From: Mesorhizobium atlanticum
GTDB lineage: Bacteria > Pseudomonadota > Alphaproteobacteria > Rhizobiales > Rhizobiaceae
Length of the DNA stretch: 64,000 nucleotides
Assembly: GCF_003289965.1 (NCBI RefSeq)
Contig: NZ_QMBQ01000006.1
Span: 62,001 to 126,000 of the forward strand
Direction: 5' to 3'
The notes beneath the pieces are model-generated. The model made no database searches. It had not been told where the DNA came from and was given only the letters and a program-made list of their open reading frames with translations. A program made the position numbers and the translations under genes. This document shows positions 47,601 to 57,126 of this stretch, one piece after another. Position 1 is the first letter of the stretch. Every line of letters starts with the position of its first letter.

Positions 47601-48708
47601 ACTTGTCCTGGTTGGTAGTGATCTGGCCGCTGTTGGTCACGATGACCGTGCCGCCTTTGGTCGGCGGGCCGCCGGAGCCGCCTTGGCTGAGGATATAGCC
47701 ATTGCCGCCGGCGCCGCCCTGACCACCCTTGCTCATCACAAAGATGCCGTCGGCTCCGACCGCATCGGTGGTGATCGTCGCCGCCGAATTGAGGGTGATG
47801 TCGCCACCCTGGCCGGCTGCGCCGCCCTGGCGCGCGTCCTGGTTGCCGTAGGAATCGCCGCCTTTGCCGCCATCACCGCCAATGCTGACGATCTCGACCG
47901 CGGCTTTGCCGTCCTGGCTGGAACTGTAGCTGCTGCCCACCGGCAGCGTGTCATTGATCGTCGGGCCATTGCCGCCCGGCTGGCCATCGGAACCACTCAC
48001 GCCGATGGTCAGACTGCCGAGGATCCCGAAATCGATCTCGATGCCATAGGCGTTTGAGCCGCCCGAGCCGTTGGAACCAGTCTGCCGGTCGACATAGCGC
48101 ACATCGTTGCCCTGGATCACCGTGCCGCCGCTGCCGGAACCGCCGGCACCCCCGCCCGCGGTCGGGACGTTGAGCTGATAGGTGTTGAGCGTGGTTTGCG
48201 GGTTGCCGGAGTCGGTCTGGTTCTGAACCACGATGCCGGTGTAGTATGTGGTGCCGTTCACCGTCGTCGTGGTGTAGGAAAGAACCTTGTAGGTTTTTCC
48301 GCCGGAAACATAGGTGGTACCGATAGCTGGCGGCGTGACGATAACGGCGTTGTAGGTGATCGTGTTGCCGGAGGTCACCTTTGTCACCACCCAACCATTG
48401 GGGGGCGACGGGACTTGAAACACGGTCTCGAAATTGCCGGTGCCCGGGTTATACACCGGATCGCCGACCGCCACGGCGAATGCGCTGACCATGGTCACAA
48501 GCAGCATTGAGCCCGTGAGCATTCCGAACACGCTCGATCGGGCAGATCGTCGCAGAGCCTTCAGACGGAGCGCGGGCCAAGCGATGATGTACGTTGCCGC
48601 GGTCGAGGCCCACGGGCTGTCGACGCCAGCGGCAGGATCGGAATGACGGCCGCGCAAAACACGCCCGAGGCCGAACTTCGACCCTTTGGCCGTCTCGATC
48701 TTCGCCAT

Positions 48709-49225
48709 TGCCGCAGTCCCCCCGGGCTGTGCGACCCGTCCCCGTCTGGCTATGGCCTGACCCAAGGGAAACACCTTGTCAACGTCGCTCCAACTGCCGG
48801 CCGGCTCTCGAGCTCACGGATTTGTTATCGGCGCCAAGTAATCCGCCGCGCGTCGGACCGACGCGGAAAGTATTGAACCATTTGGATTTGCTTATTTTTC
48901 CTGCCAGGTGCCTCCCGCCACGATGAGCTAGTGCTGCCCCGGCGCAAGCGAATAGGGCTCCAGGCGGGACCTTCCGAGCCGGTTTGCAGGGCTGACTTTT
49001 TCTGGGCGTATCGCAGCCCGCCGTAGGAAATGCACGACGTGGCGACCCTGACGAGGGAACGGACATTCCAAGCTTATTGGCGATTCTGTAAATTGCGGCC
49101 GCCAACGGTCGCCTGGCGGCGAATTCGGCCGCAGCTCGAAGGCGCCGCTGCAGCCCTTGCAGCCAACGATCGGTAAAGCAGCGGTTATTTGATTTCTCGG
49201 ACAAAATATGCTGCTTCTCGCGCCC
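48709..49225. other. Intergenic region between autotransporter and DUF930 gene
   Basis: About 500 bases without a supported gene. It should contain the divergent promoters of the two flanking genes; AT-richer stretches occur near 48880-48905 and 49185-49210. No tRNA, terminator or recognisable riboswitch was seen. Confidence 0.6.
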
Positions 49226-49615
49226 ATGAAAAAGCTCAGCCTGATGGTTCTGGCGTCGCTGACGCCGGTCTTGCCGGCCAAGGCGATGGACAATGCGTTG
49301 CGCGCCGGCCTGATGAAACTCGATCCCGAAACTCGTCTCGAGCAGCGCTGTGACGCAGAAGTGCTCGACCGGATCAGCCACGACGACCACAACTACAAGG
49401 CCGACCGCGTCGTGGCCTACGCCTTTGCCACGCCGCAGATGAGCGCCGATGCCATCAAGAGCTCGGGCGCCGCCTTCCGCAGCAAAGGCCAATGGTACCG
49501 GTTGAAGTTCAAATGCCAGACCGCGCCGGATCATATGCAGGTGCTGCAGTTCCGCTACAAGATCGGCGATGAAATCCCGGAAGCCGACTGGGCCAAATAC
49601 AATCTCTACGACTAG
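49226..49615 (+). CDS. DUF930-like periplasmic protein
   Basis: The 129-residue protein (135 if started at ATG 49208) has a signal peptide (LSLMVLASLTPVLPAKA) and a mature part with ALRAGLMKLDPETRLEQRCD and DHNYKADRVVAYAFATP, the pattern of DUF930 proteins of Rhizobiales, whose role is unknown. Two cysteines may form a disulfide. I chose the second Met because the signal peptide then has the standard basic start MKKL; no ribosome site decides between them. The TAG stop overlaps the left end of a palindromic repeat. Confidence 0.8.
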   Translation: MKKLSLMVLASLTPVLPAKAMDNALRAGLMKLDPETRLEQRCDAEVLDRISHDDHNYKADRVVAYAFATPQMSADAIKSSGAAFRSKGQWYRLKFKCQTAPDHMQVLQFRYKIGDEIPEADWAKYNLYD

Positions 49616-49740
49616 AGCAATTCCAGGAAAAGTGTGAGCGGTTAGGCTCGGCGTCTTCGCCGTAGCGTTCCGCCCGGAATTGCGTCCAAACAAAGGGATA
49701 GAGCGGCTCGCCGTTTCCGTGAAACGGTGAAACGCTCTAG
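49612..49740. repeat. Composite palindromic repeat after the DUF930 gene
   Basis: Bounded by CTAGAGC (49612-49618) and GCTCTAG (49734-49740). The left part GCAATTCCAGGAAAAGTG...GGAATTGCGT matches the element at 17285-17331, while the right part contains CCGTTTC/GAAACGG. The stop codon of the preceding gene (TAG 49613-49615) lies within the left arm. Confidence 0.8.
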
Positions 49741-49908
49741 TTTTCGCCCGTCCGCCTGACCAGCGAACACCCGAAATCGTTGAGGACTTGCGCTGGCGGC
49801 GCCGTTTTCCGGCGATGTCCGAACCTGCGTCTTGACGCCGTTGAACCATGCCTTTAGGGCCGTCTGGGTATTGGGCGACCCGCATTTCAGGCAAGGGATT
49901 TCTAGTCT

Positions 49909-50595
49909 ATGGAAATATTCACTGCCGCAGGCCTTTCAGCTCTCCTCCAGGTCGTCGCAATCGATCTCGCGCTCGCCGGCGACAACGCAATTGTGATTGG
50001 CCTCGCGGCCGCCGGCCTCCCGGCTGATCAGCGCAAGCGCGCCATCATTGTCGGCATCGCCGCGGCCACGGTCCTGCGCATCATCTTCGCCCTCATCACG
50101 CAATGGCTGCTGAGCATCGGCCCGATGCTGCTTATCGCGGGCGGGCTTCTGCTTTTGTGGGTGTGCTGGAAGATGTGGCGCGAACTGCGCGTCAGCCATG
50201 ACGACGAGCGCGACGCGACCGAAGCGCTATCGAACAGCGATTACAACAAAGACGGATCCGTCGCCGGCAAGGGTGCACGCAAGACATTCTCGCAGGCCGC
50301 CTGGCAGATCGTGATCGCCGATGTCTCGATGTCGCTCGACAATGTGCTCGCCGTCGCGGGCGCCGCCATGAAGCATCCGACTGTGCTGATCATCGGGCTG
50401 GCCCTATCGATCGCGCTGATGGGTTTTGCCGCATCCTTTGTCGCGCGCCTGCTGCATAGATATCGCTGGATCGCCTATATCGGCCTGCTGATCATCCTCT
50501 ACGTCGCGGTGAACATGCTTTTGGGAGGTGCGGTGCAGCAGTTCCCCGACCATTTTGCCTTCCTGGCGCCGTGGTTCGGGCCGGACGGCCACTAG
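49909..50595 (+). CDS. TerC/YjbE-family membrane protein
   Basis: The 228-residue protein has about seven hydrophobic helices and the family acidic motifs DLALAGDNAIVIGLA near residue 20 and DVSMSLDNVLAVAG near residue 140. TerC-family members are implicated in manganese export or metal homeostasis at the membrane. A polar loop (about 95-125, rich in Asp/Glu/Lys) is cytoplasmic in the model. No yybP-ykoY manganese riboswitch could be recognised in the upstream 170 bases. Ion specificity is inferred from family only. Confidence 0.88.
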   Translation: MEIFTAAGLSALLQVVAIDLALAGDNAIVIGLAAAGLPADQRKRAIIVGIAAATVLRIIFALITQWLLSIGPMLLIAGGLLLLWVCWKMWRELRVSHDDERDATEALSNSDYNKDGSVAGKGARKTFSQAAWQIVIADVSMSLDNVLAVAGAAMKHPTVLIIGLALSIALMGFAASFVARLLHRYRWIAYIGLLIILYVAVNMLLGGAVQQFPDHFAFLAPWFGPDGH

Positions 50596-50771
50596 CGCTC
50601 TTCATGGCGAGTGTCTGACGCACGCCTCTTGTCCTGGTCGACGGCAGTTTGCTTCTCCGTCGAAGCGTGCTATTGCGCCGCGCGAAATGGCTCAAAGCCG
50701 CGCCGTAGATCGACCTTCAGAGCCTCAGGCTCAATCCTCGATCTCGCCATCACCTCTTGGAAAACAGGTTT

Positions 50772-52085
50772 ATGTCCGCCCCACGCGTCAGTTTCGTCAG
50801 TCTTGGATGCCCGAAAGCGCTCGTCGATTCCGAGCGCATCATTACGCGGCTCCGCGCCGAAGGCTATGAGATCGCGCGCAAGCACGACGGCGCCGACCTC
50901 GTCGTCGTCAACACCTGCGGCTTCCTCGATTCCGCCCGCGACGAGTCGCTCAACGCCATCGGTTCCGCGCTTTCGGAAAACGGCCGCGTCATCGTCACCG
51001 GCTGCCTCGGCGCCGAGCCGGAGGTCATCCGCGAGAAGCATCCCAATGTGCTGGCGATCACCGGCCCGCAGGCCTATGAGAGCGTGATGGCCGCGGTGCA
51101 TGAGGCCGCTCCGCCCAGCCACGATCCCTATGTCGACCTTTTGCCGCCGCAGGGCGTGAAGCTCACGCCGCGCCACTACGCCTATCTGAAGATCTCCGAG
51201 GGCTGCAACAACCGCTGCACCTTCTGCATCATCCCGGCGCTGCGTGGCGATCTCGTCTCGCGACCGGCGGCGGACGTGCTGCGCGAGGCGGAAAAACTCG
51301 CCAAGGCCGGCGTCAAGGAAATCCTCGTCATCTCGCAGGACACCAGCGCCTACGGCATCGACATCAAATACCAGACGTCGATGTTCGGCGATCGCGAGGT
51401 GCGGGCGAAATTCCTCGACCTTGCCGAGGAGCTCGGTAAGCTCGGCATCTGGATACGCATGCACTATGTGTACCCCTACCCGCATGTCGCAGATGTCATT
51501 CCGCTGATGGCGGAAGGGAAGATCCTCCCCTATCTCGATATCCCCTTCCAGCACGCCTCGCCGCAGGTGCTGAGGAACATGCGGCGCCCCGCGCATGGCG
51601 AAAAAACGCTGGACCGCATCCGCGGCTGGCGAGAGGTCTGCCCCGATCTCGCCATCCGCTCGACCTTCATCGTCGGCTTCCCCGGCGAGACCGAAGACGA
51701 TTTCCAGATGCTGCTCGACTGGCTGGACGAAGCCAAGATTGACCGCGCCGGCTGCTTCAAATACGAGCCGGTCAAGGGCGCGCGCTCCAATGATCTCGGC
51801 CTGGAGCAGGTGCCGCAGGAGATCAAGGAAGCGCGCTGGCACCGTTTCATGCAGCGCCAGCAGAAGATTTCCGCCGCGCAGTTGGCAAAAAAAGTCGGAA
51901 AGCGCCTGCCGGTGCTGATCGACGAGGCGCACGGCACATCGGCCAAGGGCCGCACCAAATACGACGCGCCGGAGATCGACGGCTCCGTGCACATCCAGTC
52001 CCGCCGCCCGCTGCGCGCCGGCGACATCGTCACGGTCAAGATCGACCGCGCCGACGCTTACGACCTTTATGGATCGGCCGTCTGA
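50772..52085 (+). CDS. rimO: Ribosomal protein S12 methylthiotransferase RimO
   Basis: The 437-residue radical-SAM enzyme methylthiolates Asp in ribosomal protein S12. The N-terminal UPF0004 domain has cluster cysteines in SLGCPKALVDSE, NTCGFLD and TGCLGA, the radical-SAM motif is CNNRCTFC, and the C-terminal TRAM domain contains DGSVHIQSRRPLRAGD. ATG 50772 is preferred over TTG 50757 because the conserved PRVSFVSLGCPK then starts near residue 4. A bidirectional terminator follows at 52121-52143. Confidence 0.95.
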   Translation: MSAPRVSFVSLGCPKALVDSERIITRLRAEGYEIARKHDGADLVVVNTCGFLDSARDESLNAIGSALSENGRVIVTGCLGAEPEVIREKHPNVLAITGPQAYESVMAAVHEAAPPSHDPYVDLLPPQGVKLTPRHYAYLKISEGCNNRCTFCIIPALRGDLVSRPAADVLREAEKLAKAGVKEILVISQDTSAYGIDIKYQTSMFGDREVRAKFLDLAEELGKLGIWIRMHYVYPYPHVADVIPLMAEGKILPYLDIPFQHASPQVLRNMRRPAHGEKTLDRIRGWREVCPDLAIRSTFIVGFPGETEDDFQMLLDWLDEAKIDRAGCFKYEPVKGARSNDLGLEQVPQEIKEARWHRFMQRQQKISAAQLAKKVGKRLPVLIDEAHGTSAKGRTKYDAPEIDGSVHIQSRRPLRAGDIVTVKIDRADAYDLYGSAV

Positions 52086-52120
52086 TCGTCCTCGACAGCG
52101 AAGGCACACCGAATGAGAAA

Positions 52121-52143
52121 GGGCGCCGCGCGGCGCCCTTTTC
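52121..52143. terminator. Terminator between rimO and the BMP transporter
   Basis: GGGCGCC (52121-52127) pairs with GGCGCCC (52132-52138) around GCGC, followed by TTTTCC on the plus strand and TTTCTC on the minus strand. It ends rimO and the convergent ABC transporter operon. Confidence 0.9.
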
Positions 52144-52168
52144 CGTTTCTGGCTTTACGGCTTGCCGC

Positions 52169-53236
52169 TTATTGCGGCAGCTTGTCGTCGACGCCCTTAA
52201 CGTAGAAATTCATGCCGAGCAGCGTGCCGTCGTCGGCGACCTCGCCGTCTTTCAGCCACGGCGAGCCGTCCTGCTTGGAGACCGGTCCGGTGAAGGGGTT
52301 CCAGCCGCCGGCGATCTTCTTGGTGGTCGCCTCTGCCATCGCCTTGACGTCGTCGGGCATGTTGGTGAAGGGCGCGAGCTTGACGGCGCCGTCCTTGATG
52401 CCGAGCCACACATTGTCGGGTTTCCAGGTGCCGTCGAGCGCGGCCTGGACGCGGCTGATATAGTAGGGACCCCACTCGTCGGTGAGCGCGGTCAGCTGCG
52501 CGTTCGGCGCGAACTTGATCATGTCGGACGACTGGCCGAAGCCGTGCAGCTTGCGCTCCTCGGCGACCTGCAGGGCCGCAGTGGAATCGGTATGCTGGAC
52601 GATTATGTCGGCGCCCTGGTCGAACAGCGCCTTGGCCGCGTCGGCTTCCTTGCCCGGATCGAACCAGGAGTTCACCCACACGATCTTGATCTTGAAGTCG
52701 GGATTGACCGACTGCGCGCCGAGCATGAAGGAGTTGATGCCCATCACCACTTCGGGGATCGGGAAGGAGACGATGTAGCCGGCGAGCCCCTTCTTCGATT
52801 CCTTGGCCGCGATCTGGCCGAGCACATAGCGGCCTTCATAGAAGCGCGCGTTGTAGATGCCGAGATTGGCGCCGGTCTTGTAGCCGGTGGCATGCTCGAA
52901 CATCACCTTCGGGAATTTCTTGGCGACCTTCACCTCGGCGTCCATGAAGCCGAACGATGTGCCGAATATGATCTTGCACTTCTCGCGCGCCAGGCGCTCG
53001 AAGGCGCGGTCGGCGTCGGGGCCTTCCGAGACGTTTTCGAGATAGGCGGTTTCGACCTTGTCGCCGAGCGCCTTCTCCACTTCCAGGCGGCCCTGGTCGT
53101 GCTGATAGGAATAGCCGAAATCGCCGATCGGGCCCGTATAGACCCAGCAGGCCTTCAGCTTGTCGGCCGCCTCGGCGGTTGCCGCGACCGACAGGGCCGC
53201 GGCAGTTGTCATCAACGCAATAAGCAGTTTTTTCAT
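52169..53236 (-). CDS. BMP-family ABC transporter substrate-binding protein
   Basis: The 355-residue protein has a signal peptide (LLIALMTTAAALSVAATAEA) and the Bmp/Med-type periplasmic binding fold, with VYTGPIGDFGYSYQHDQGR near the N terminus, TSFGFMDAE and the ligand region KIVWVNSWFDPGKEADAAKAL. BMP proteins bind nucleosides or purines. It is the last gene of a four-gene operon, 52 bases after the second permease, and thus the periplasmic receptor of that importer. The exact ligand is unknown. The terminator at 52121-52143 lies about 25 bases beyond its stop. Confidence 0.92.
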   Translation of the reverse strand: MKKLLIALMTTAAALSVAATAEAADKLKACWVYTGPIGDFGYSYQHDQGRLEVEKALGDKVETAYLENVSEGPDADRAFERLAREKCKIIFGTSFGFMDAEVKVAKKFPKVMFEHATGYKTGANLGIYNARFYEGRYVLGQIAAKESKKGLAGYIVSFPIPEVVMGINSFMLGAQSVNPDFKIKIVWVNSWFDPGKEADAAKALFDQGADIIVQHTDSTAALQVAEERKLHGFGQSSDMIKFAPNAQLTALTDEWGPYYISRVQAALDGTWKPDNVWLGIKDGAVKLAPFTNMPDDVKAMAEATTKKIAGGWNPFTGPVSKQDGSPWLKDGEVADDGTLLGMNFYVKGVDDKLPQ

Positions 53237-53287
53237 AGTGTTACCTCTCTGAGTTAAGCCTTGGAGCTTCCCGTCTTTTTGTTGTCG

Positions 53288-54208
53288 TCAACGATCCGGA
53301 ACGAATGGCTGCCCCAACGAAGCCGGCGTGTTCATCATCGTCAGCCGCTTGTTGCGCGAGATTAGAACGAGAACCACGATGGTTGCCAGATAGGGCAGCG
53401 AAGAAAGAAACTGCGACGGCACCGGAATGCCAAAAGCCTGTGCATGAAGCTGGCCGATCCACACCGCGCCGAAGATGTAGGCGCCGGCCAGCACCCGCCA
53501 CGGGCGCCAGGAAGCGAACACCACCAGCGCCAGAGCGATCCAGCCGCGCCCCGCGCTCATGTTCTCGACCCATTGCGGGGTATAGACCAGCGACAGGTGC
53601 CCGCCGGCAAGGCCGGCGCAGGCGCCGCCGAAGATCACGGCCAGATAACGGTAGCGGATGACCTTGATGCCGAGTGCATGCGCCGACGTATGGCTGTCGC
53701 CGATCGAGCGAAGCGTAAGACCGGTGCGCGTCCTGAACAGGAACCACATGACCGCCGCGGTCAGCGCGATGGAGATGTAGAAGACCGGATCCTGGCCGAA
53801 GATCAGCCTGCCGACGACCGGAATTGAGCTCAGTCCAGGGATGTCCAGGTTGGGCAGCCTGACGCCCGGCTGGCCGACGAAGCTGGTGCCGATCATGCCG
53901 GAGAGGCCGAGGCCGAGCAGTGTCAGCGACAGGCCGGTCGCCACCTGGTTGGTCGCGAGCGACAGGGTCATCACGGCGAAGAGCAGCGAGAAGAGCGCGC
54001 CGACGATGATCGCGGCGAGCAGTCCGATCCAAGGCGATCCCGTGAGATAGCCGGCGCCGAAGCCGCCGACGGCCCCCATGATCATCATGCCCTCGACGCC
54101 GAGATTGAGCACGCCCGACCGCTCGACCACCAGTTCGCCGATCGCCGCGATCAGCAGCGGCGTCGCGGCGGTCGCGATGGTCAAAAGGATGTTGACGGTG
54201 ATGTCCAT
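53288..54208 (-). CDS. ABC transporter permease (BMP-type importer, second subunit)
   Basis: The 306-residue integral membrane protein has about eight to nine hydrophobic helices and the family loop AIGELVVERSGVLNLGVEGMM near the N terminus, followed by GDSHTSAHALGIKVIRYRY, which contacts the ATPase. It is of the RbsC/YufQ type used by nucleoside and sugar importers. Its ATG overlaps the stop of the upstream permease by 1 base (TGATG). The longer open frame upstream lies inside the first permease and is a shadow. Confidence 0.92.
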   Translation of the reverse strand: MDITVNILLTIATAATPLLIAAIGELVVERSGVLNLGVEGMMIMGAVGGFGAGYLTGSPWIGLLAAIIVGALFSLLFAVMTLSLATNQVATGLSLTLLGLGLSGMIGTSFVGQPGVRLPNLDIPGLSSIPVVGRLIFGQDPVFYISIALTAAVMWFLFRTRTGLTLRSIGDSHTSAHALGIKVIRYRYLAVIFGGACAGLAGGHLSLVYTPQWVENMSAGRGWIALALVVFASWRPWRVLAGAYIFGAVWIGQLHAQAFGIPVPSQFLSSLPYLATIVVLVLISRNKRLTMMNTPASLGQPFVPDR

Positions 54209-55338
54209 CAGCGGGCCTCCTCGAGCTTGGGCGCCGCTTCGAGTTGCGCCGTGCCATTCGCCTTCGTCAGCGCCATGCCGATCAGGCGGATGCGGTAGTG
54301 GATGAGCGTGTCGCAGCCGAGCACGAAGAACAGCAGCATGCCCTGGAAGACCCGCGCCACCTTGTCGGAGATGCCGAGCGCGCTCTGCACCGCCTCGCCG
54401 CCGAGATAGGTCAGCGCCAGCACCAGGCCCGCGGCCACGATGCCGAGCGGATTGAGCCTGCCGAGGAAGGCGACGATGATGGCGGTGAAGCCGTAGCCGG
54501 GCGAGATCACCGGCTGCAATTGTCCGATGGCGCCGGAGACTTCCGAGATTCCGGCAAGGCCGGCCAGCGCCCCGGACAGAAGGAAGGTGAAGAACACCAT
54601 CCGGTTGAAGCCGAAGCCCGCAAAGCGCCCTGCCCTTGGGCTGGAGCCCAGCACGCGCACCTCGAAACCTTTCAGCATGCGGCTCATCATCAGCCAGATC
54701 GCCACCGCGGCGACCAGCGCGAAGAGGATGCCCCAATTGGCGCGGCCGGCATCGGGCATCAGTTCGGGCAGCACGGCGGAATCGCCGAACTGGATGGTCT
54801 GCGGGAAGCCATGGCCTTGCGGATCGCGCCATGGGCCGCGCACCAGCCAGTCGAGGAAAAGCTGCGCGACATAGACCAGCATCAGGCTGGTCAGGATCTC
54901 ATTGGTGCTGAAGCGCGTCTTCAAAAACGCCGGGATCGATGCGTAAAAGGCGCCGCCGACCATGCCCAGCAGGAGCATCAGGGGGATCACCAACGGGCCT
55001 TCGAATTGCGGGAACAGCACCGGGATGATCGAGCCGAAGATCGCGCCAAAGATGAACTGGCCTTCGGCGCCGATGTTCCAGATGTTGGCCTTGTAGCAGA
55101 CCGACAGGCCGACAGCGATCAGGATGAGGGGCGCCGCCTTGATGGCCAGCTCGTGCAATTGCCAGACTTCGCTGATCGGCTGGATGAAATAGATGTTGAA
55201 TGCATCCAGCGGATTGACGCCGAGCAATGCGAACATGATGCCGCCGGCGATCATCGTCAGCGCGAAGGCAATGAAAGGCGACAGCACCGAAAACAGCGCC
55301 GAGCGCTGCGGACGTTTGACCAGTTCGATGCGCATCAT
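54208..55338 (-). CDS. ABC transporter permease (BMP-type importer, first subunit)
   Basis: The 376-residue permease has about eight to ten hydrophobic helices, including IAFALTMIAGGIMFALLGVNP near the N terminus and the ATPase-contact loop LGSSPRAGRFAGFGFNRM near residue 230. It matches the YufP-type half of nucleoside importers. It overlaps the ATPase gene by 4 bases at one end and the second permease by 1 base at the other, showing tight translational coupling. With the second permease it forms the channel for the BMP-bound ligand. Confidence 0.92.
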   Translation of the reverse strand: MMRIELVKRPQRSALFSVLSPFIAFALTMIAGGIMFALLGVNPLDAFNIYFIQPISEVWQLHELAIKAAPLILIAVGLSVCYKANIWNIGAEGQFIFGAIFGSIIPVLFPQFEGPLVIPLMLLLGMVGGAFYASIPAFLKTRFSTNEILTSLMLVYVAQLFLDWLVRGPWRDPQGHGFPQTIQFGDSAVLPELMPDAGRANWGILFALVAAVAIWLMMSRMLKGFEVRVLGSSPRAGRFAGFGFNRMVFFTFLLSGALAGLAGISEVSGAIGQLQPVISPGYGFTAIIVAFLGRLNPLGIVAAGLVLALTYLGGEAVQSALGISDKVARVFQGMLLFFVLGCDTLIHYRIRLIGMALTKANGTAQLEAAPKLEEAR

Positions 55339-56900
55339 GCCATCTCCAGGCTGTGTTCGGCGTGGCCGGGCTCGGCGCCACCCATCAGGAGGCCGATCTT
55401 CTCGAAAGTCGCCTCGGCGATCGGCAGCGGCGCCGACAATTCCCCGTTGTGCATGACCGCGATCGCATCCGACAGCTCGAACAATTCGTCGAGGTCCTGG
55501 CTGATGACCAGGACGGCGGAGCCGCTGCGGGCAAGCTCGATCAGGGCCTGGCGAATGCGAGCGGCCGCGCCTGCGTCCACGCCCCAGGTCGGCTGGTTGA
55601 CGATCATGACGCTCGGCTTGCGGTCGAGTTCGCGACCGACGATGAATTTCTGCAGATTGCCGCCCGAGAGCGCGGCCGCCTCCGGATCGGGCGCGCTCTT
55701 GCGCACGTCCATGGCGGTGATGATACGCTGGGCGGCGCTATAGACGGCGCTGTTCTTGACCATGCCGGCTGAGCCGACGAAAGCCTTGCCGTCGGTGGCG
55801 TGACGCGAAAGCAGCAGGTTCTCCGAAAGCTTCATGCGCGGGGCGGCGCCGTGTCCCAGGCGCTCTTCCGGCACGAAGGCGGCGCCCATCAGTCGCCGGC
55901 CGGTGATGGAGAGTGCGCCGGCATCCTTGCCGCGGATGCGCACCGAACCCGCGTCCTGCTGCAGCACTTCGCCGGAGACGGATTCGAAGAACTCGCCCTG
56001 GCCGTTGCCGGCAACGCCGGCGATGCCGATGACTTCACCGGCGCGCACGGTGAGATTGATGTTCTTCAGCGGGATGGCGAAGGGCGTCGCCGGCTTGCGC
56101 GTCAGCCCCCGGATTTCCAGCAACGCCGGCGCGGTCTCGATGCCTTCGGCCGGCGCGCGCTCCACGGCCTTCACCTCGCTGCCGACCATCATGCGGGCAA
56201 GCGATGCGGCGGTCTCCTCCCGCGGGTTGCAGTGGCCGACCACCTTGCCGTGACGCAGCACGGTAGCGCTGTCGCAGATGCGTTTGACCTCTTCCAGCCG
56301 GTGCGAAATATAGAGGATCGATTTGCCTTCCGAGCGCAGCCGCTCCAGCGTTTCGAACAGTTTGTCGGCCTCCTGCGGCGTCAGCACCGAGGTCGGCTCG
56401 TCGAGGATGATGAGCTGCGGCGTCTGCAAGAGGCAGCGGATGATCTCGATGCGCTGGCGCTCGCCGACGGAGAGGTCGCCGACCAGGGAGTCCGGATCGA
56501 GCGGCAGCCCATAGCTGAAGGAGAGCGCCCTCGCCTTCGCCGCGATGGTGCTGATCGGCGAACCGTCATTGAGCGAAAGCGCGATGTTCTCGGCCGCCGT
56601 CAGCGCCTCGAACAGCGAGAAATGCTGGAACACCATGCCGATGCCGAGCTTCTTCGCCACGCCCGGGCTGGTGATCCTGACTGCCTTGCCGTCCCAGAAG
56701 ATCTCGCCCGAGTTCGGCTCCAGCGAGCCGAACAGCATCTTGACCAGCGTCGACTTGCCGGCTCCGTTCTCGCCGAGCAGCGCGTGGATTTCGCCCTTTG
56801 CGATGTTGAGATCGATGTGATCGCACGCCGTCAGCGTGCCAAAAATCTTGGTAAGGCCACGAACCTCAAGCAGGTTCGACCTGTCATGATTTGCACTCAC
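55335..56900 (-). CDS. ABC transporter ATPase with two nucleotide-binding domains (BMP-type importer)
   Basis: The 521-residue protein has two ABC domains. The first has Walker A GENGAGKST, signature LSVGERQRIEI and Walker B LIILDEPTSVL. The second has a degenerate Walker A (GVAGNGQGEF) but an intact signature LSGGNLQKFIVGRE, the asymmetry normal for YufO/MglA-type ATPases. I start it at GTG 56900 because GGGAGG lies 6 bases upstream; an ATG 4 codons earlier overlaps that ribosome site. It is the first gene of the operon ATPase-permease-permease-BMP protein. Confidence 0.93.
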   Translation of the reverse strand: MSANHDRSNLLEVRGLTKIFGTLTACDHIDLNIAKGEIHALLGENGAGKSTLVKMLFGSLEPNSGEIFWDGKAVRITSPGVAKKLGIGMVFQHFSLFEALTAAENIALSLNDGSPISTIAAKARALSFSYGLPLDPDSLVGDLSVGERQRIEIIRCLLQTPQLIILDEPTSVLTPQEADKLFETLERLRSEGKSILYISHRLEEVKRICDSATVLRHGKVVGHCNPREETAASLARMMVGSEVKAVERAPAEGIETAPALLEIRGLTRKPATPFAIPLKNINLTVRAGEVIGIAGVAGNGQGEFFESVSGEVLQQDAGSVRIRGKDAGALSITGRRLMGAAFVPEERLGHGAAPRMKLSENLLLSRHATDGKAFVGSAGMVKNSAVYSAAQRIITAMDVRKSAPDPEAAALSGGNLQKFIVGRELDRKPSVMIVNQPTWGVDAGAAARIRQALIELARSGSAVLVISQDLDELFELSDAIAVMHNGELSAPLPIAEATFEKIGLLMGGAEPGHAEHSLEMA

Positions 56901-57126
56901 AGTGCCTCCCATCCAGTTTCCCGGATATGTTCTGTGTTCCCGAAAGCATGGTATGCGCGGCCGGCTCCCATCGGAAAGCAGCACCCAACTTGAAAGAGCT
57001 TCAAGAATTTCAGCGGAAACTCAAGGGCTAAGATAGACCTCTTGAGAACAACGGCAAATCCGCAGCGCTTTCCAGCCTCGCCATGCCTCCGGACATGGCA
57101 AGCCGCTGAAAAACAAGGCAGTTGGC

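Larger units (their letters stand above)
41666..48708 (-). pseudogene. Giant glycine-rich autotransporter adhesin, frameshifted before the beta-barrel
   Basis: The passenger frame runs from ATG 48708 (preceded by GGGGGG) for over 2,050 codons: a long N-terminal signal region with the hydrophobic segment MLLVTMVSAFAVAV, then about 22 modules ending in GIFAQSIGGGGG-like motifs at an average of ~63 codons. Near 42541-42556 the frame changes: downstream the correct reading shifts by -1 into ~290 codons ending YGGDVGFKLNW, a typical type V autotransporter barrel with a C-terminal aromatic. Restoring one C in GACCGG joins both frames. It may be a real pseudogene, a phase-variable ORF, or a sequencing error. 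Confidence 0.85.

Noticed and set aside
42553..48057. Long plus-strand and alternative-frame ORFs (up to ~490 codons) opposite the autotransporter
   Set aside because: They arise because GC-rich triplet repeats contain few stops in any frame; their products are Ala/Pro/Arg/Asp-rich without domains, while the minus-strand frame has consistent motifs.
49741..49908. Manganese (yybP-ykoY) riboswitch before the TerC-like gene
   Set aside because: The conserved riboswitch core could not be recognised; a covariance search would be needed.
57080..57099. Terminator hairpin GCCATG/CATGGC after qor
   Set aside because: Short stem without T-run on the relevant strand; probably chance.
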